From Limonium bicolor (Eukaryota > Streptophyta > Magnoliopsida > Caryophyllales > Plumbaginaceae): 64,000 nt of DNA. The stretch is from the NCBI GenBank assembly GCA_023374045.1, contig CM041783.1, positions 125,613,503-125,677,502 of the forward strand. Reading direction: 5' to 3'. Below the pieces are notes generated by a model. The model did no database searches, was not told where the DNA came from, and saw nothing but the letters and a program-made list of their open reading frames with translations. Of this stretch, positions 59,370 to 64,000 are shown one piece after another. Every line of letters begins with the position of its first letter. Position 1 is the stretch's first letter. A program made the position numbers and the translations under genes.

Positions 59370-59455
59370 GTAATAAGAATGATTGAGATTTGGGTAAGTA
59401 ATCGAGTAAGACTTAGGTTGTGAGAAATAAGAGTGACTAATACTGTGGAAAGCAG
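59370..59455 (+). other. Putative intron 1 of B gag (86 nt)
   Basis: Donor TGCAG/GTAATA, acceptor GAAAGCAG/GAG, phase 0, with a branch-like CTAAT about 18 bases before the acceptor. It sits between TTLQ and ECYH, the same place as the first intron of C gag. It contains stops and is not a multiple of three. Confidence 0.82.
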
Positions 59456-59707
59456 GAGTGCTATCATGCCGCTACTAAGGTTGAGATAACCGTCCAGCTG
59501 AGGGACGAGGAGAACGCTAAGAGGAAGAATGCTGGTAAGAGCTCGGAGAGTCAAGGGCAAGGAGGGTACAAGAAACAGAAGTACCAGCCTCAGGCCCAGA
59601 AAAATCAGAACCCAAAAGGGAAGGAGGAAAAGGAGAAGGCTCCGGAAGAGCCATTGAAGTTGACGTATGCTTACGCAGCTACACCCCTGCGCTCTATGGC
59701 GCCAAGG

Positions 59708-59787
59708 GTAAGGGATCGGTATTGATTGAGTTAAGAAACAAATTAGTAACCGTTTGAGATATGAGTATTGATATTGTGAATTATCAG
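59708..59787 (+). other. Putative intron 2 of B gag (80 nt)
   Basis: Donor CAAGG/GTAAGG, acceptor AATTATCAG/GAT. The acceptor side has the same phase as intron 3 of C; the donor exon is one base short, so this copy needs a one-base deletion to be assumed upstream. It lies just before the zinc knuckles. Confidence 0.72.
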
Positions 59788-60348
59788 GATCTGAGACTGA
59801 GAAGGGAGCCGGTGGTGGCTACCAGCGACGCTACATCTGTAGGTGGTGTCACAAGGACCACCCCGGGCTCGACTGCAAGGGGAATAAGGTGGAGTGCAAC
59901 TTTTGTGGGGTGTACGGACACCGATCATATGAGTGTTACCGGAACCCTGCTAGCAGAGCCTATAGGCCCGACACCAGGGGCAAGGGCAAAACCGATCTGG
60001 GAGCTGGACCTGACGGTCAGAGGAAGGTGCAGCAAGCTTGTAATACCCCAACCCAACCCGAAATCCAATAAACTGAACGGCGATCACTCCCAAATAAAAT
60101 ACAACTGCAGCGGAAATAAATACAACAACCGGGCGGTATTACAATGCCGTTGGCCACCCTTGTGACCAACAAGGCTAAGTCCAAATACAATCCTCAAATG
60201 TCACGGTCTGGAATACAGATACAACCCGAGATACTAGGAATCGAACTCCAAAGTACAATACTGAAATAAAACAATTAACTAATAGTAGACTCCCAAAGCT
60301 TGGTCTACCCCACCTACACTCAGTGTGGTGATCTCCTCAACTTCAGGT

Positions 60349-60387
60349 ACCTGAAAAATGGGGGTGCCCCCAAAGGGGCTCAGCAAA
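60349..60387 (-). promoter_or_regulatory. U5 hairpin and splice-donor-like site in G
   Basis: On the minus strand GAGCCCCTTTGGGGGC is followed by TTTTTCAG and GTACCTG, with GT at 60350-60349. It has the same arrangement as in B, D and F. Confidence 0.4.
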
Positions 60388-61244
60388 CAATGCTGGTATG
60401 GAAAACGTGCAGCCCATCGTCTACCGGGCCACACCAACTACTTTGTCGAACACATGCAGTTCATTTTTATAAAGCTGTAAACAAGCATAGTTTGATAATA
60501 ACAAGTGTCCATACAAGGACAATAATGTCACATAGAACAAGACACAGAAGGTCGAGTTAGCTGAACTGAAAATCTTTACTGATAGTCGGTCCACACAATG
60601 GGACTGACCGTTATAACTGAATATCTGAATAGTGGAGGTATAGTGACCTCGTTATAAAGAAGGTTGGGTATAAAAACCCCAGGAGATAACGTAGTTAAAC
60701 CCTGAACTGAATGGCGTGGGAAATAAGAACCCACTAGAGGAATAAAGTCTTCCTCGAACTGAAGGGCATTTGAATCCCGGAAGGAATAAGTCTTCCTCCC
60801 AACTGAATGTTCCGTCGCGACGTAGATAGGAGACGACCTGAGACAGGTACAACTCCTGTAGCATGCATGGCCAGATCCAACTGGGCTCCTCATTCTCGTA
60901 GTATAGATTTGTTAAGTGTCATATAAAGACGTTATACAAGAACACAATGTGTATTGTCAATTATCACGTTTAGGATAATGACGTTTGTTATAAAGTGAAG
61001 TTAGTGAGAGACTTGAGTACAAGTCCTCGGTATACTGAAGCGCAGGTATTTAATCCACTGGTATAGTAGTGTTTGTATGCGTGGGACATACACGTTGTAG
61101 TCAGCAACATTCACGCACATAAAATAATACAACAACGCACAAGAGTAAACAACATTTTACATTAATTATCTTGGTCGTTATTTCAAACAACAGATAGCAC
61201 ACAAGCCGGTGTAATCCGGTAGAAAACAGGTTGCAAGAATCCCA

Positions 61245-61255
61245 TACCGTTCACC
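61245..61255 (-). promoter_or_regulatory. Shared LTR motif (G copy)
   Basis: GGTGAACGGTA on the minus strand, 1.2 kb from the LTR end, followed by TGGGATTCTTG as in D and by GTGTGCTATCTG. Confidence 0.5.
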
Positions 61256-62068
61256 GTAGGTCGCAGTTGATATACCCTGGTCAACGTCTGGTCAAACAAA
61301 GTCCTAGAATAGGATTAACTGAGAGGGTTAATTTATGTTACCCTTATATAATAATTCTATTGGATCCTTTAACAAATCTCGTATTTGTTATTTCATGTGA
61401 GGTTTATTTCTTTCAATTACCTCATGATTTAATGTATATCTTATTTGTTATTCCTTTTTGATTTATTTATAAATCCTTTAATGTACATATGTATTCATAT
61501 ATTCATGCACTATATTTGTTGTTTACTTTAATTGTCTAAGGGACATAACAACTTATAATTTTCTTAACTATATTTAAATGTCTTACAATGACATAATATT
61601 CTTATAATCTCATTATTCTCCTTTTAGTCATAATAATATTTATTGTTTTCCTTTAACTTCCTTATAACTATATAAGCCATAGTTCTAATTCCATAATTCC
61701 TTTAATTAAAATTTTTCTTCTAATTCCTCAAAATATCCATATAGGACTTATATTTATTTAAATCTAAATTCTTACCCTTATATTTCAGTTATTTACAAAA
61801 CAACCACATTAATTCATGAACTTTATATTTAAATTCTAATCTCATTATATTATAGAGTTTTAACTTCTTATTTAGCTAAATTACATAGTCACACTAATAT
61901 TTTAGTATATAGCTTTTAAGTACTATAACTTTCAAAATAACAACTTAGCCCCTTAAATTCTCGGTAATAATATTTTATTTCCCATAATTACAATTTAACC
62001 ACAAAACCTTATAAACTTTGCATAATGCCTTATAAGCTATAGTTTTAATTTAATTCTCCATAAATGCC

Positions 62069-62070
<2 letters not shown>

Positions 62071-62108
<38 letters not shown>
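62071..62108. repeat. AT microsatellite
   Basis: About 18 uninterrupted AT units in the AT-rich part of the G LTR. Confidence 0.95.
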
Positions 62109-62110
<2 letters not shown>

Positions 62111-64000
62111 AAACCAACTAACCCCAAGTAATTCGGCTTTGGTCTTGAACTCTCCATTAATTACATTTTCCCCCAAAACTTTATAATAACTTCTTAATGA
62201 CTTATAAACTAAAGTCTAAATATATAATTCCTCAAAATTACAAAGGTGAGCCTAATAAATCTCTTAATTATGAATTCGCCCCTTTTTATGTTCTAAACTT
62301 TCATAACAACTTTTATAAATTACATAATAGCCCAAAACTTAATAAAATGTTATTTTAACACTTGTTTAAATTATCTAAAATTCATAAACTTAATTCCTAA
62401 CCTTATATTATATAATTTTCACCAAATACCCCTTTAGCTCTCGGCTTTCACAATATATACACTAAATTTTGTAAAAATTACATTTAAGCCACTTAACTTA
62501 ATTAATTAGCCATTTAAGCACTACTGAAATATTTTTACTCACCAAACTTTGTGATATAAGTTTATATACCTAAGTAGGTCATTAATACCTATTTATCAAT
62601 TAGTACATTCGGCCATATTTATTTGGTGACCATATAGTATATAAAAGTGGACTTATATGTCATAATAATTATACATAAATTCATAGGAGTTATATAACTC
62701 ATGTAAAAATTATTGTAATGTCTTATATAGATTCTTAGCTCAAAAATAAGCATTTTTGCCCTTGATAATTCGGCTTGAATTAATATGTGACATAACTAAA
62801 TTTTGTGACACAAAAATGTGTCTTAAGGTAAATATTTTCTATATAAGTTATAGATTGTATTTTTGGCATATAATACCATATAGTTTCGGTCTTAATAAAC
62901 CTAGGAGATGTACATAATTTTTGTATAATTTTTAGAAGCTTAACAAAGCTTATACAAAGATTTACTAGTAACTTATACATATTTACTACTAACTATTAAC
63001 TTTAACTTGAACTCTCTCTCTTGAATCTCCAAGCTTTCTCCAAGGGAATTTTGATGCTCCACTTCAGTTATATACAAGTGGTGAAGGAGTTTAGGAGTTA
63101 GATCTTGAATAAAGATCTTAAGTAGATTTGTAAGTAGTTTTAAAAGAATTTACCTTAAGCTTTTCTCCTTATAATTTCGGCTCACTAAGGTGGATGATGA
63201 ACAAGTTTTCCTTCATGAAAAATGAAGAAGAAGGAGCCTTAGAAGAGATTGAAATCGGTACACAATAAAATGTGCTTTAAGGATTTTCAAGCTTGAAAAC
63301 TACCTTAAGATAACCTTGAGATGCTCCTTGGTTTAATGTTGGTTAGGACAACCTCCTTGGATAACTAATTGATGCCGAACCTTGTTGATATGCTAGGAAG
63401 AGTTTTGCTTCAAGGTTTGACAAGAAATGCTAGGAAATTACCTTAAAGATGAAGATAGAAGTTAAAACTCCATTAATGGACTTAAGAGCTTCAAAGGAAG
63501 AAGATGAAGCTAGCAGAAGAGAGAGCTAGGGAGCCTTACCAATTCGTGGATGAAGAGGGCAAGGAGAAGAATGAGACTCCACGAATTGTATAAGGTAAGA
63601 AAATGCATTTGGAATTTGATTTTTGCTTTGTCAATTTTAATGTCAAATGACTTTACTTTTCTTAGTTTATTACATGGTTTATTGGCTCAATAAAAGCTCC
63701 TTTCCAGCATAATTTCGTGCATGTGGTGTGTGACAAGGCAAGAGTTGGAAAGGAAATAATTGTGAGCTAGAAGACAAGGTAATTTAGGTAAGTTATTCTT
63801 TTGATTTTTCTAAGTTAGGCTTGTCTTCTTCCTCCCTTGTAGAGTCACGAATTCAAGGGTCAAATGGGGTGTCTTAATTGACATTGAAGAAGCCAAGGAC
63901 AAGCATGTTAGGTCACATGGAAATGAAGGAATCTAGAAAGTGAATTCTAGATCTACTTTTTGCTTTTTCTCATTTGTTTTTGTTCTAGCTCACATGGCCT

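Larger units (their letters stand above)
54375..60038 (+). mobile_element. Element B, LTR and gag
   Basis: LTR of 4115 bases (54375-58489), Met-initiator PBS in a hairpin (58495-58522), and an intron-containing gag from 58725 that is cut at 60038 by element G. The 5' flank is AGTTC. The rest of B, including any pol, is outside the window, so whether it is autonomous is unknown. It lies 645 bases from solo LTR F in the opposite orientation. Confidence 0.9.
58725..60038 (+). pseudogene. gag: Element B gag, three exons with two introns, interrupted
   Basis: Gag of a Ty3/gypsy element. The ATG at 58725 directly follows TTGTTCAG, which looks like a splice acceptor with a branch site CTAAT 20 bases upstream. 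The protein starts MAGRPRGSRGRGQ, has a proline-rich stretch, EPNWVKSLADLRPAHFKG, then LLRAKYYPAHVQTKKRM and MTVDEYYSKFTALLRLLPGL, and two zinc knuckles, CRWCHKDHPGLDC and CNFCGVYGHRSYEC (about 59838-59940). Two introns lie at 59370-59455 and 59708-59787. TAG stops at about 58938 and 58993 and a frameshift near 59055 damage exon 1, and one base is missing near 59700. Both TAG codons are one C-to-T change from glutamine. Element G truncates the gene at 60038. Confidence 0.82.
60039..64000 (-). mobile_element. Element G, LTR (continues past the window)
   Basis: Begins TGTAATACCCC on the plus strand, directly after the B gag sequence AAGCT, which would be its target duplication; the other side is not visible. 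It is related to the B, D and F LTRs: the motif GGTGAACGGTA is at 61245-61255 (minus), and a C-run/G-run hairpin plus donor-like site lie at about 60349-60387. From 61300 onward it is AT-rich with no gene; an AT microsatellite lies at 62071-62108. At least 3.96 kb long. Confidence 0.8.

Overview
The window is repeat-only plant nuclear DNA, most likely heterochromatin of a large-genome eudicot; the species cannot be told from the sequence. No host gene is visible. Everything supportable belongs to LTR retrotransposons, nested in one another and readable as a stratigraphy because several target-site duplications (TSDs) are intact.

Layout. At the left edge is a deletion derivative of a minus-strand element (1-487), then an LTR fragment (about 488-1508). 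Element D (plus) begins at 1509 with a 4.43 kb LTR, a Met-initiator primer-binding site (PBS) and a non-coding interior. D is split at 10123 by element A, a minus-strand Ty3/gypsy chromovirus (probably Tekay/Del lineage; gag, protease, RT, RNase H, integrase, chromodomain) that runs past the right edge. A is split four times: (1) element C (12311-28259, plus, TSD CTTTG) lies in A's 3' LTR; (2) element E (29006-45331, minus, TSD CCTAA) lies in A's integrase and has the structure LTR-interior-LTR-interior-LTR, with a Tat-type gag in each interior; (3) solo LTR F (49703-53729, minus, TSD AGAAG) and (4) element B (from 54375, plus) both lie in A's 5' LTR. B's gag is in turn cut at 60039 by element G (minus), whose LTR runs to the window end.

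Families. B, C, D, F and G are related long-LTR families (about 4 to 5.7 kb LTRs). B, C, D and F share the LTR start TGAAATACCCC and the end GGGGTGTTACA; G has a variant inner end. All five share a GGTGAACGGTA-like motif about 1.2-1.6 kb before the inner LTR end. In B, C and D a Met-initiator PBS is folded into a perfect hairpin. C carries gag but no pol; D shows neither; B is cut off inside gag.

Most interesting signal. The gag genes of B and C read as spliced genes. Two introns of 80-86 nt lie at equivalent positions in both, a third of 74 nt lies only in C, and in C all three restore the reading frame exactly. Strong donor-like sites in the LTR, and an AG immediately before the gag ATG, suggest a further leader intron that would remove the PBS from the gag mRNA. 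A spliced gag mRNA alongside an unspliced genomic RNA would be an unusual arrangement for a Ty3/gypsy element.

How the pieces work together. A is, or was, the only element here that shows pol. C, D and E show no pol and would depend on proteins supplied in trans. Many frames are broken by stops and one-base indels. A good share of the indels lie in homopolymers, so some may be assembly errors rather than real decay.
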